Assembly (NCBI GenBank): GCA_035296625.1
Contig: DATHAO010000042.1
Location: 1-64,000, forward strand
DNA: 64,000 bases
Reading direction: 5' to 3'
Source of the DNA: DATCLS01 sp035296625
GTDB taxonomy: Bacteria; Actinomycetota; Acidimicrobiia; Acidimicrobiales; VFJN01
Under the pieces are notes generated by a model. The model did no database searches and was not told the DNA's origin. It saw only the letters and a program-made list of their open reading frames with translations. Shown piece after piece: positions 24,504-32,820 of this stretch. Each line of letters opens with the position of its first letter. Position 1 is the first letter of the stretch. The translations under genes were made by a program, and so were the position numbers.

Positions 24504-25622
24504 ATGGCGGACCGAGCGGCGGCCCGCGAGACAACGGGCGCGGTGCCGCTCGACGGCAGGGTGTCCCACCCACCGGGCACCGACACGGTCGTCCTGCAAT
24601 CCTTCGGTCCGCCGCGCGCTCGTTCCAACCCTTATCGGATGCAGCTTGTGGGCTCGATGCCGGCTTCGGTCCGGATGCTGTACTTCTCTTGGAAGCGGGC
24701 CCTGACAGGCCGGTTCGACGTGTTCCACGTCCACTGGCCGGAGGTGGTGCTCCAGGGCCGGACACGGGTGCGGACAGCCGTGCGGTGCACGCTTTTCCTC
24801 CTCGTGCTCCTGCGCATCCGAGTGCAGCGCAAGGCAGTGGTGCGCACCCTGCACGACGTTGCGCCTTACGAGCCACTGGCGGCGATCCAGCGCCTGTCGA
24901 TCTGCCTGTTGGATCGGTGGACGACCCTCTGGATCACGCTGGCCGATGCCACCCCGCCGCCCCGCCCCGGGCCCATCGTCATGGTTCCCATCGGCCACTA
25001 CCGGGACTGGTTCGCCGGCACGGTGCGGGCCGAGTCGCGGCCGGGGCGCCTCGTGCACTTCGGGCTCCTCCGCCGGTACAAGGGGATCGACGCGCTGCTG
25101 GCCGCGTTCACAAGGGTGACCGATGATCAGATGACGCTCCACATCGTCGGCTACCCGCAGGACGGCGAGACCGCGGCCGCGATAGAGCAGGCCTGCCGCG
25201 GCGACCGTCGAATCTCGGCGGTCACCGCGTACGTACCCGACGACCAACTCGTCCGGGAGATCACCGAGAGCGAGCTGGTCGTCCTGCCCTTCGACCGGGT
25301 CACGAACTCGAGCTCCCTCATCCTGGCGTTGTCGCTCGACCGCCCGGTGCTCCTGCCGTCGACGCCGATCACCGAGGAGCTCGCCGCCGAGATCGGGCCG
25401 GGCTGGGTGCTCACCTACCAAGGCGCCCTCGAAGCCGAGGAGATCTCCAGGGCGCTCGAGGAGGCGCGTCACGCGCCAGGTCGGCGGTCGCCCGACCTGT
25501 CGCGGCGAGAGTGGGATGTGATCGGGTCACAGCACGCTGCCGCCTTCGTGCGGGCGGTCGAGATCGCGCGCCAGCGGCGCCCGAGGCGAGCACCGAGGAC
25601 GACGCAGGCCCAGAGCAACTAG
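24504..25622 (+). CDS. Glycosyltransferase (GT-B fold, exopolysaccharide type)
   Basis: This 372-residue protein has a GT-B layout. The N-terminal half includes VVLQSFGPPRARSNPYRMQL, FDVFHVHWPE and VVRTLHDVAPYEPL (a pattern of exopolysaccharide glycosyltransferases), and the C-terminal donor half contains RLVHFGLLRRYKGIDALLAA, LHIVGYPQDGE and SSSLILALSLDRPVLLP. The start is well fixed by a TAGCGT hexamer 6 bases upstream, suggesting a leaderless transcript. It is transcribed alone, divergent from the polymerase-like gene. The sugar and linkage are unknown. Confidence 0.86.
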   Translation: MADRAAARETTGAVPLDGRVSHPPGTDTVVLQSFGPPRARSNPYRMQLVGSMPASVRMLYFSWKRALTGRFDVFHVHWPEVVLQGRTRVRTAVRCTLFLLVLLRIRVQRKAVVRTLHDVAPYEPLAAIQRLSICLLDRWTTLWITLADATPPPRPGPIVMVPIGHYRDWFAGTVRAESRPGRLVHFGLLRRYKGIDALLAAFTRVTDDQMTLHIVGYPQDGETAAAIEQACRGDRRISAVTAYVPDDQLVREITESELVVLPFDRVTNSSSLILALSLDRPVLLPSTPITEELAAEIGPGWVLTYQGALEAEEISRALEEARHAPGRRSPDLSRREWDVIGSQHAAAFVRAVEIARQRRPRRAPRTTQAQSN

Positions 25623-25809
25623 GCGGGCAGCGCCTGGGAGGCCGGGTGCGAAGCGTGATCCGGACGCGTTCGCCCGGGATCGGCGCTCGACACCGCGCCG
25701 GACCGCAGCGAGCGTCGCAGTCGGCGCCGTCCCGCTGGCGGTCAGGCGGGCGGACCTGGGGCCGACCGCGAGCGGCGGCCACGGCAGACCGCGGCGCGAG
25801 CGAGCGGGG

Positions 25810-26919
25810 TCACGGGACGGCGCCCGTGAACATCCAGCGGTCGGCGACGATGCGCTGGTCCACGGCCGGCAGCTCAGGCAAGGAGCCCGGACGCCGCCGA
25901 GCCCGGTCGAAGGCGGCCCCGATCTCGTCGGCCACCCGCGAGGCCGGCGCTCCGGGCGCGACGACACTGTGCCCGTGCTCGGCGAGCCACCCGGCCACGC
26001 CCGTCTCCGAGGACGCGATGATCTCGCAGCCGTGGGCCAGCCCTTCGGTGATCGGGAAGCCGACCTGCTCGCGGAAGGAGCCGACCGGCTGCGACAGCAG
26101 GATCAGGGCGCCGCTCTGCCGCAGGACCCGGTGGATCGTCGCGCGCGGGGGATCGATCTCGACCGACACCTCCAGTCGATCGGCCGCCCAGGCGACGACC
26201 TCGCTCTGCAGGCCCCCCATGCCGATGATCCGAAACGTCGCCTCGGTGTCGTCCGCCCGGTGCGCGTCCCAGGCGGCCATGGCCTGACGGATCCCCTTGC
26301 GTTCCGAGAACACGCCGACGAAGGCCAGCTGCGTCGGGATGCGCTCCTCGGTCGACCGGGCCAGGCACTCGCAGGGCGACGGCACCTCCTCGATGAGCCG
26401 CGCCCGCTCGCCAAGCAGGCGGTCGCCCACGTAGCGCCGGTACAACGCGAACGACCCCGCGGTGCCGAAGGCCAAGCGATCGGTCGAACGGACGAGAATC
26501 CTCACTGCGGCCGTGGTGATGACGCGTGCGAGCGGTCGCGGCAGCCGCCAGCGGCGGGCGAGCTCGAGCGCGGGATCGGCGTTCTGAATGCAGTAAGCGG
26601 CGATGGTCGCGCGCCGGCGGGAGATCAGCCCACGTAGGCGGATGGCCGCCACCTGGGCGAGCAGGAACGGGAAGAGGTCGCCTATGGCCGGCTCGTTCAT
26701 CTCCACCACCGCGTGCTCCCGGCGCAGGAGCTCACGGACGACCCCCAGACGCGTCAGCCGCACGGGAGCGTTGGCGGGGTCGACCAGGCTCTCGTCGAAG
26801 TCGTAGCGCGTGCGCGTGAACAGGACGCGTGCCGGTGTCATCTGACGGAACCGCTCGAGGTCAGCGGTGCGGAGGTGGGTGTAGATCCGGGCCTCGGACA
26901 CGGGCGTCGCGGCGCTCAC
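25810..26919 (-). CDS. Glycosyltransferase, GT4-like
   Basis: This 369-residue protein reads as a GT-B glycosyltransferase: RLTRLGVVRELLRREHAVVEMNEP near the N-terminus and a donor domain with AFVGVFSERKGIRQAMAAWDAH, FRIIGMGGL and LLSQPVGSFREQVGFPITEGLAHGCEIIAS, where the acidic E-x7-E-like pair is seen. It starts with a GTG that overlaps the stop of the flippase gene (GTGA), so the two are translationally coupled. About 190 bases without a gene separate its end from the glycosyltransferase at 24504-25622. Confidence 0.84.
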   Translation of the reverse strand: MSAATPVSEARIYTHLRTADLERFRQMTPARVLFTRTRYDFDESLVDPANAPVRLTRLGVVRELLRREHAVVEMNEPAIGDLFPFLLAQVAAIRLRGLISRRRATIAAYCIQNADPALELARRWRLPRPLARVITTAAVRILVRSTDRLAFGTAGSFALYRRYVGDRLLGERARLIEEVPSPCECLARSTEERIPTQLAFVGVFSERKGIRQAMAAWDAHRADDTEATFRIIGMGGLQSEVVAWAADRLEVSVEIDPPRATIHRVLRQSGALILLSQPVGSFREQVGFPITEGLAHGCEIIASSETGVAGWLAEHGHSVVAPGAPASRVADEIGAAFDRARRRPGSLPELPAVDQRIVADRWMFTGAVP

Positions 26920-28316
26920 ACGCCCGGCGCCAGTCGCCGCCGCACGTAGATCCAGTTGCCGACCACCTCGAAGAAGAACACGCCGGTGGCGGAGCCGATG
27001 ACCGGCCCGACGGCGCCATACCGGGCACCGAGCATCAGCGATAGGCCCAGGCTCACCGGCATCATGGCGACCACCCTGAACGCCTGCGAGCGCAGGCCCG
27101 CCGCGTCGGTCATGTACATCCCGAGAGGGTAGTTCGCCGCCTGCGACACCATCAGCGCCGAGAACGCTGCGAGGACGCTGACCGGCACGTCTATCCGCCC
27201 CCCGGACGCGAGCCGGGACAGCCACGGGGCCAGCAGGGAGATCCCGAGGCAGACGGCGGCGGCGGCCGCGGCAAAGCCGGCCGCGAGCGCCAGCGGGGAC
27301 TGCCGGGTGCGGTGACCTCGGGCCCGTGCCCGGGCGAAGATCGGCCACAGCGCGATGCCGCCGGCGGTCGTCACCGCCCACACGGGGACGTACATCTGGG
27401 CGGCGAGGTTGTACGTCGCGAGGTTGGCCGTGTCGGATACATGGCTGAGCACGAGGCGGTCCGACTGGTTCACGATCGGCAGGACCGTCATGAGGATCAG
27501 CATCGGCCAGGCGACGTCGAGCACCTTGGCCCCGGGCACCGTGCGGATCTTCGGAACCGCTCGCACGGCCGCCCCGATCGCGGGGCGGATCAACCGGGCC
27601 GCGACCAGCGTGGCCGCGAGCGACAGGGCCATCGTCGCCAGGTACGCGACCACCGCGACGTACGAGCCGTCGCCGAGGTCCAGCCGGACCATCAGGACGA
27701 CCACCAGCAGGACGATCGGGGTCTGCAGCCCGTTCAGCAGGACCGTGACGTGGTTCTTGCCCAGACCCGTGAGCACCCGCTGGCCGAACGCGATCGGCAG
27801 CGTGAGCGCGATCACCGCGAGGCACGAGGCCGCGGCCCGGGGCCCGGATCCGGGGAGCAGGCCGTCCCCCATGAACATGGGCCACAGGCCGAGGCCGCTG
27901 ACCAGGAACACTGCGACCAGCAGGACGGCGCCTGACCCCACCAGCACCCGGATGCTCGTGATCAGCACGCGGCGCACATGTTCGTCCCGGGACGGGCGCT
28001 CGGAGCCGCTGGTGGCGTTCATAATCGCGGCTGACATGCCGAGATCGGTGAACGGCAGCAGCGCCGCGACTGCGACGAGCAAGCCGTACTGCGCGTACGC
28101 GGCCCCGCCGAAGTTGTCGATGATCACCCGCGTGTTGATCACCCCGAGCAGGGCGCTCACCGGGATCACGAGCGCCCGGGCGCCGGCGCTGCGAACGACG
28201 CTCCGCCACGGCGACACAGCGGCGGCATCACCGGCCCCCGCAGGCGCGTTGCTGCCGGATTCGGCCGTGGCGTCCGGCGGCGCGGCCGCCGGAACGAGCG
28301 AGGTCTCCCGGCTCAT
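26916..28316 (-). CDS. Polysaccharide flippase (Wzx/MATE-like membrane protein)
   Basis: This 466-residue protein has a polar N-terminus of about 45 residues and 12-14 membrane helices, with the flippase pattern RVIIDNFGGAAYAQYGLLVAVAALLPFTDLGMSAAIMNATS at the start of the membrane domain and paired helices to the end. It would move lipid-linked oligosaccharide units to the outer face. The ATG at 28316 overlaps the stop of the polymerase remnant upstream (ATGA), showing that a coupled upstream gene once existed. It is followed by a coupled glycosyltransferase. Confidence 0.85.
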   Translation of the reverse strand: MSRETSLVPAAAPPDATAESGSNAPAGAGDAAAVSPWRSVVRSAGARALVIPVSALLGVINTRVIIDNFGGAAYAQYGLLVAVAALLPFTDLGMSAAIMNATSGSERPSRDEHVRRVLITSIRVLVGSGAVLLVAVFLVSGLGLWPMFMGDGLLPGSGPRAAASCLAVIALTLPIAFGQRVLTGLGKNHVTVLLNGLQTPIVLLVVVLMVRLDLGDGSYVAVVAYLATMALSLAATLVAARLIRPAIGAAVRAVPKIRTVPGAKVLDVAWPMLILMTVLPIVNQSDRLVLSHVSDTANLATYNLAAQMYVPVWAVTTAGGIALWPIFARARARGHRTRQSPLALAAGFAAAAAAVCLGISLLAPWLSRLASGGRIDVPVSVLAAFSALMVSQAANYPLGMYMTDAAGLRSQAFRVVAMMPVSLGLSLMLGARYGAVGPVIGSATGVFFFEVVGNWIYVRRRLAPGV

Positions 28317-28390
28317 GAGCTCGGAGTCGGTGCCAGGCCGAGTGCGGCGCAGACGTGGAGCCAATTGCCGAAGATGGGGCCGGAGCGGTT
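28313..28390 (-). pseudogene. C-terminal remnant of an O-antigen polymerase-like gene
   Basis: The last 23 codons of a short open frame ending at 28313 read SGPIFGNWLHVCAALGLA then a short tail. They match the C-terminal block of the polymerase-like protein at 23139-24428 (GPMYSNWLDVCLALGVA) at 11 of 17 positions. The stop still overlaps the flippase ATG. Sequence upstream of this block has no membrane-helix character, so the body of the gene appears to have been deleted or replaced up to the divergent Wzz gene. Confidence 0.6.
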
Positions 28391-28577
28391 CCACGCCCGC
28401 CCGTGGACGACGGCGGTCATCGCTCCCCGCTCCGCTCGCTGCATCGCGGACGCTCGCTCATCTCCCACCCGCCGAAACCTCGACCCGCCCGTCGACCCGC
28501 CGGCCATGGTGCAAGATTAACCAGGGCCTTCACGAGCCGTCGGCCCGGAATCGCCGGCCTCGCTGACAGGCGGAGTG

Positions 28578-30035
28578 ATGGATCTCGAGCAGTACCTCCA
28601 TGCGGTGCGGACCTACTGGTGGGCCGTCGTCCTCCCCCTCGTGCTCGCCCTCGCGGTCGGCGCCTACGCCGCGGCGCGCCACGACCCTCAGTATCGGGCG
28701 TCGGTCACCTTCTTCGTCGCGACATCGAGCGAAGTGGGCGGTTCGTCGGCGGTGCGGGGGGACGAGTTCGCGCAACGCCGTGTCAACTCGTACGCGGAGC
28801 TGCTCACCACCGATCGCCTCGCCACCAAGGTGATCCAGGCCTCCGGCCTCGATCTCACCCCCGGCGAGGTCACGCGCATGATCGGTGCCGACAGCGATGT
28901 CGAGACGGTTCTGCTCACGGCGACCGTGACATCCGGGTCGCGAGACCTGACGCGGCGGGTCGCCGACGGGGTCACCGCGGAGTTCGTCGACCTTGTCGAC
29001 GAGGTCGAGAACCCGCCTGGCGGGCCGGCGTCGGTGCATCTCGAGGTGGTCTCCGGGCCCGATCTGTCGCAGTTGCGCCCACGCCGGGCGCTGACCGTCG
29101 GGCTCCCCGCGTTCCTCGGTCTCCTGGCCGGCCTCGGGCTCGCGTGGCTGCTCGAGGTGAGGGACAAGACGATACGGTCCGAGGCTCAACTGCGGGCCCT
29201 GCACGCGACGCCCGTGCTCGGCATGATCCCGTTCGACCGGCGCCTGCAGCGCCCGGCGCTGGTCCGCCACCTCACCGCGAGTTCCCCGGGCACCGAGTCG
29301 TTCCGTCAGCTCCGCACCAACCTCGAGTTCCTCGACGTCGATCACCCGGTGCAGATCCTCGTCGTGACGTCGTCGGTCGCCGGCGAGGGAAAGACGACCA
29401 CGACGACCAACCTGGCGTCGGCACTGGTCGCCGCCAGCCAACGGGTGCTCGTCGTCGAGGCGGATCTGCGGCGACCGACGCTCGACAGACACGTCCGGGT
29501 CGACGGAGCCGTCGGCCTGGCCGGCGTGATCGTCGGCCGGGACGAGATCGACGCCGGGCTGCAGAAGACCGAGGTCGAGGGGCTCATGGTCCTCCCGAGC
29601 GGACCCCGGCCGCCCAACCCGTCCGAGCTGGTCGGCAGCGACGCGATGGTTCGGCTCCTCGGCACCCTCCGCGAGCGCTTCGACCGCGTCATCATCGACA
29701 CGCCGCCGTTGCTGCCGGTCACCGACGGGGCGGTCCTGGCCGCCCATGCCGACGGCGTCCTAGTGGTCGTGCGCGCCGGCAAGACCACCCGCCACAACCT
29801 CCAGCTGGCGATGCGTTCCCTCGAGGCCGTCGGGGCACGGGTGCTCGGCACCGTTCTCGACTTCGCTCCCGCGCATCAGGGCCCGTCGTACACCGCCTAC
29901 TGGCACGACGAGACAGAACCGGCCGAGGGGTCCGGCCCGGTCGATCGACCGCGTCGGAGCGCGAGCCGCGAGCTACGGCACGCAGCCGGGACGGTGGGCG
30001 CCACGCTGCGCCGCCTCAAGAACGCCGAGCGGTGA
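28578..30035 (+). CDS. Chain-length determinant with fused BY-kinase (Wzz-Wzc type)
   Basis: This 485-residue protein has an N-terminal Wzz domain with membrane helices at about 14-34 and 172-192 flanking an extracellular segment, then a cytoplasmic bacterial tyrosine-kinase domain: Walker A SSVAGEGKTT (265-274), Walker A' VLVVEADLRRP (290-300) and Walker B VIIDTPP. It would regulate polymer length and export. The C-terminus has only two close tyrosines (SYTAYW) and a basic tail, so the autophosphorylation cluster is weak compared with usual Wzc proteins. A GTG directly before the ATG (28575) is an alternative start. The 3' end overlaps the convergent CDP-alcohol phosphotransferase gene by 20 bases. 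Confidence 0.92.
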   Translation: MDLEQYLHAVRTYWWAVVLPLVLALAVGAYAAARHDPQYRASVTFFVATSSEVGGSSAVRGDEFAQRRVNSYAELLTTDRLATKVIQASGLDLTPGEVTRMIGADSDVETVLLTATVTSGSRDLTRRVADGVTAEFVDLVDEVENPPGGPASVHLEVVSGPDLSQLRPRRALTVGLPAFLGLLAGLGLAWLLEVRDKTIRSEAQLRALHATPVLGMIPFDRRLQRPALVRHLTASSPGTESFRQLRTNLEFLDVDHPVQILVVTSSVAGEGKTTTTTNLASALVAASQRVLVVEADLRRPTLDRHVRVDGAVGLAGVIVGRDEIDAGLQKTEVEGLMVLPSGPRPPNPSELVGSDAMVRLLGTLRERFDRVIIDTPPLLPVTDGAVLAAHADGVLVVVRAGKTTRHNLQLAMRSLEAVGARVLGTVLDFAPAHQGPSYTAYWHDETEPAEGSGPVDRPRRSASRELRHAAGTVGATLRRLKNAER

Positions 30036-30795
30036 TCGGCTGCTGACGGGCGCGGTCGTAGCTGCGCATCTCTCGATACCACCTGACCAGTGCAAGCCCG
30101 AGGAATGCGACGTTCGACGCCATCAAGGCGGTGTAGATCCACAGGAACCCCGACTCCCAGAACATCAGCGCCAAGGCCAGGCACAGGAGCCCGTAATCGG
30201 TCGGGACGACCGCCAGCGAGTACAGCAGCGACGAGCTGCCCTCCCCCTCCGCGAGCATCGCCGACGACCCCCGCTGCGTGCGGCGGATCCTGTCGTTGAG
30301 GATGATGACGAAGAAGAGCACCGAGGCCGTCGCCTGGTAGGTGAGCGGCACGAGGAGCTGGAGATCCGACCGGTCGCTGAAGCGGTACCAGCTCACGAGG
30401 ACGGCGAGGTGCACGGTGGCGATCTTGATCGCGTCGACGACATGATCCAGCCACTCGCCGGCGACCGAGCCGCCGCCACGCAGGCGGGCGAGCTGGCCGT
30501 CCGCCGCATCGAGGGCGTAGCCGCCGACGAGCAGCGCGCTCGCGGCGACCGAGCTCGCGGGTGCCGGCGACACCGCCGCGATCGTCGCGATCCCGGCGAA
30601 CGTCAACGTCGCGCTCACCCCGGTGACCTGGTCAGGTTTCATCCCAGCCGTGGAGGCGGCGGCGGCGAGAAGCCGGCCCAGCCTGCGGTTGACCAGGCGG
30701 GAGTAGGCGGGGGCGCCCTTGGAGGTCTTTTGCACCTGCCCCAGCCGGACCAGCGCCTCGCGGAACCCTCGGGGTGCCGGCTCCAGCGCGGTCAC
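30016..30795 (-). CDS. CDP-alcohol phosphatidyltransferase family protein
   Basis: This protein of 259 residues and about six helices bears the complete family signature D-x2-D-G-x2-A-R-x8-G-x3-D-x3-D (DAADGQLAR ... GEWLDHVVD, residues 96-121). It transfers a phospho-alcohol from a CDP-activated donor to a second alcohol. The N-terminal region SRLVNRRLGRLL resembles inositol-phosphate type members. GTG 30795 is chosen because TACGCT lies 6 bases upstream; an ATG at 30864 with GAGG upstream would add 23 residues. It lies at the edge of the island and probably pairs with the cytidylyltransferase at 15984-16415. Confidence 0.85.
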   Translation of the reverse strand: MTALEPAPRGFREALVRLGQVQKTSKGAPAYSRLVNRRLGRLLAAAASTAGMKPDQVTGVSATLTFAGIATIAAVSPAPASSVAASALLVGGYALDAADGQLARLRGGGSVAGEWLDHVVDAIKIATVHLAVLVSWYRFSDRSDLQLLVPLTYQATASVLFFVIILNDRIRRTQRGSSAMLAEGEGSSSLLYSLAVVPTDYGLLCLALALMFWESGFLWIYTALMASNVAFLGLALVRWYREMRSYDRARQQPITARRS

Positions 30796-30801
30796 GGCGC
30801 A

Positions 30802-30807
30802 AGCGTA
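30802..30807 (-). promoter_or_regulatory. Candidate leaderless -10 hexamer of the CDP-alcohol phosphotransferase gene
   Basis: TACGCT on the minus strand, exactly 6 bases before the GTG at 30795. Confidence 0.4.
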
Positions 30808-30911
30808 CTCACGCCGAATCCTCGCTGATCGCGAGGCGCTGCGGCGATCGATCTCCTCGCCCATGGACGCCTCATCGGCCGTCCCGGCAGAGCCCCACAC
30901 GGTTCGACGGC

Positions 30912-31129
30912 AAGCCAAAGTCGGTCGCCGGCAGCCGATCGGTCAACATCCCGCCCCAACTGCTGCCCATCCTCGACCAGCAAACGGCCGAGTGGGGCCG
31001 GCCCCGAGGGGGCCTTCGTGGGCCGCACAGGGTGCTCCGATGCGGGAGACGCCGTCCGCCGGGGGTTCGCTCGTGCCCGCAGGAAGACCGGCATGACGGA
31101 CTTCACGTTCCACGATCTGCGCCGCACCG
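30912..31129 (+). pseudogene. Frameshifted, truncated tyrosine recombinase (phage-type integrase) remnant
   Basis: In one frame from 30912 the translation KPKSVAGSRSVNIPPQLLPI resembles the beta-hairpin and following helix of integrase catalytic domains (PKT...R-x-VPLPP). One frame over, from about 31000, GAFVGRTGCSDAGDAVRRGF and then KTGMTDFTFHDLRRTG match the C-terminal part with the HxLR box of tyrosine recombinases. The first catalytic Arg and the final Tyr are absent. No start or stop fits, so this is a decayed gene. It lies just outside the polysaccharide island, at the opposite end from the tRNA genes. The rest of 30796-31265 holds no gene. Confidence 0.6.
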
Positions 31130-31237
31130 GGTGCCAGGATGGCCTGCGGCTCTTTCCCGGCGAGGCGCAGGTTCAGCGACACCGAATCGGATGTCCTCCA
31201 TTTGCAACTCGACCTGAGGTGAGTGCCGATCGCACCG

Positions 31238-31243
31238 TAGACT
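31238..31243 (+). promoter_or_regulatory. Candidate -10 hexamer of the nfeD-SPFH pair
   Basis: TAGACT, 22 bases before the TTG at 31266; the leader holds GAGGTGAGG as ribosome binding site. Confidence 0.35.
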
Positions 31244-31265
31244 TCCCTACAGAGGTGAGGTCGCG

Positions 31266-31781
31266 TTGACCATCGTGTGGATCGCCGTTGGCGTCGTGCT
31301 GATCGCTGTCGAGCTGCACCACCTTGCGTTTTACGCCCTGTTCGCAGCCGTGGGCTGCTTCGCGGGCGCCGCCGTGGCCTCCGTTGCCCCTGACGCCCTC
31401 GCCGCGCAGGTCGTGACCGCCGTCGTGGTCGCCGCCGCTGGGATCATGTTCGCCCGCGGCCGCGTGAGCGCCGCCTTCACCCACCGCCACGAGGGCGACC
31501 ATGTCCCCGGCGTGCACGGGGGCCTGGTCGGGCAGGAGGTGCTGACAGTGGACCGCGTCGGTGGGCTGGACGGTATCGGTCACGTCCTGCTCGCCGGCGA
31601 GCGCTGGCGCGCGGTCAGCGGCAGCGATGAACCGATCCCCGCGGGCACGAAGGTCCTCGTCACAGCCGTTCAGGGCACGACGCTCGTCGTCTGGGCCGTC
31701 GGCGGGCACCTGCCACCCGGCTCGCAGCTCGAAGCGGGCGAACCTCGCCACCCGGACGAGAGAGAGGGGCAACAGCCGTGA
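31266..31781 (+). CDS. NfeD-like membrane protein
   Basis: This 171-residue protein has N-terminal membrane helices (about 4-72) followed by a beta-rich OB-fold domain (GLVGQEVLTVDRVGGLDGIGHVLLAGERW...GTKVLVTAVQGTTLVV), the architecture of NfeD proteins that partner with SPFH/flotillin-like proteins in membrane microdomains. It starts TTG with GAGGTGAGG upstream. Its stop overlaps the GTG of the SPFH gene by 4 bases, so the pair is coupled, as in most genomes. A histidine-rich loop HRHEGDH lies between the domains. Confidence 0.87.
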   Translation: MTIVWIAVGVVLIAVELHHLAFYALFAAVGCFAGAAVASVAPDALAAQVVTAVVVAAAGIMFARGRVSAAFTHRHEGDHVPGVHGGLVGQEVLTVDRVGGLDGIGHVLLAGERWRAVSGSDEPIPAGTKVLVTAVQGTTLVVWAVGGHLPPGSQLEAGEPRHPDEREGQQP

Positions 31782-32728
31782 TCGCAGAAATCACCGCCGC
31801 GGGGGTCATCGGCCTCGTCGTCGTCGGCCTCGTCGTGGTCGTGTTGATCCTGGCGTTGCGCCAGATGGTCAACATCGTCCAGCAGGGCGAGGTCGGGGTC
31901 GTGAAGCACCTCGGCGAGTACCGCATGACCCACGAGCCCGGACTGGTGATCATCGCGCCCTTCATCGAGTCCCTCCAGCGCGTCGACATGCGCGAGATCC
32001 CCCGGCCGGGCGATCGTCAGGACGTGATCACCAAGGACAACGTGGTGGTCAACGTCAACGCCACCATCTTCACGCAGGTCGTCGACGCCCGGCAGGCGCT
32101 GTTCAGCATCGCGAACTTCGACGTGGCCATCGACGCACTCGCTCGCACGGCCCTGCGCTCGGTGATCGGCACGATGACCCTCGACCAGGCGCTTTCCGAG
32201 CGCGAGCGCATCAACACCGATGTCCAGCAGCAGATGGAGGCAGTCACCGACAAGTGGGGCATCCGGATCAACCGCATCGAGATCATCGCCATCGCTCCGC
32301 CGCCGAAGATCCTCGAAGCCCTCGCCCTCGAGAAGCAGGCGGATCAGGAGAAGCGGGCGAAGATCCTGCAGTCGGAAGGCCAGCAGCAGTCAGCGATCAA
32401 CGTCGCCGACGGCGACGCACAAGCGGCGGTCCGCAAGGCCGAAGGCAACCGGGAGGCCGCGATCCTGCGGGCAGAGGGCAACCGCCGGGCCGCGATCCTC
32501 GAGGCCGAGGGGCGGTCGCAGGCCATCACCACCGTGTACGCCGCCATCAAGAAGGGCGAGCCCGATCCGACCCTGGTGGCGATTCTCCAACTCGACGCCC
32601 TCGCCAAGTTCGCCGACAGCGACAATGCCAAGATCGTCGTCCCGTTCGAGAGCGCTGGACTGCTCGGCGCCGCCCAGGCACTGCGCAGTGTGCTCTCCGC
32701 CGTCCCGGTGGACGGCGAGCGGCCGTAG
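31778..32728 (+). CDS. SPFH/band 7 (stomatin-prohibitin-like) protein
   Basis: This 316-residue protein has one N-terminal membrane anchor (about 8-28), an SPFH domain (VQQGEVGVVKHLGEYRMTHEPG, REIPRPGDRQDVITKDNV, LRSVIGTMTLDQALSERERIN) and a long alanine/glutamate-rich coiled coil (about 185-250, with repeated EAILRAEGNR-type units), ending in a short helical tail. It is close to the slipin/stomatin-like group that oligomerises into ring or cage scaffolds in the membrane, usually with NfeD, its upstream coupled neighbour here. Confidence 0.93.
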   Translation: MIAEITAAGVIGLVVVGLVVVVLILALRQMVNIVQQGEVGVVKHLGEYRMTHEPGLVIIAPFIESLQRVDMREIPRPGDRQDVITKDNVVVNVNATIFTQVVDARQALFSIANFDVAIDALARTALRSVIGTMTLDQALSERERINTDVQQQMEAVTDKWGIRINRIEIIAIAPPPKILEALALEKQADQEKRAKILQSEGQQQSAINVADGDAQAAVRKAEGNREAAILRAEGNRRAAILEAEGRSQAITTVYAAIKKGEPDPTLVAILQLDALAKFADSDNAKIVVPFESAGLLGAAQALRSVLSAVPVDGERP

Positions 32729-32779
32729 GCCCTTCCCCGTACCTCGGCCCTCGCTGGCGACTCTGACGGACGCCTGAGA

Positions 32780-32804
32780 GCGCCGCCCCTCCGTCGGGAC
32801 GGCG
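32780..32804. terminator. Bidirectional hairpin between convergent genes
   Basis: GCGCCG and CGGCGC arms, extended by CCC/GGG with one mismatch, and a TCCGTC loop, in the 90-base gap between the SPFH gene and the convergent lipoprotein gene. It has no T-run on either strand. Confidence 0.45.
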
Positions 32805-32820
32805 CCTGGCCAGGCGGTGG

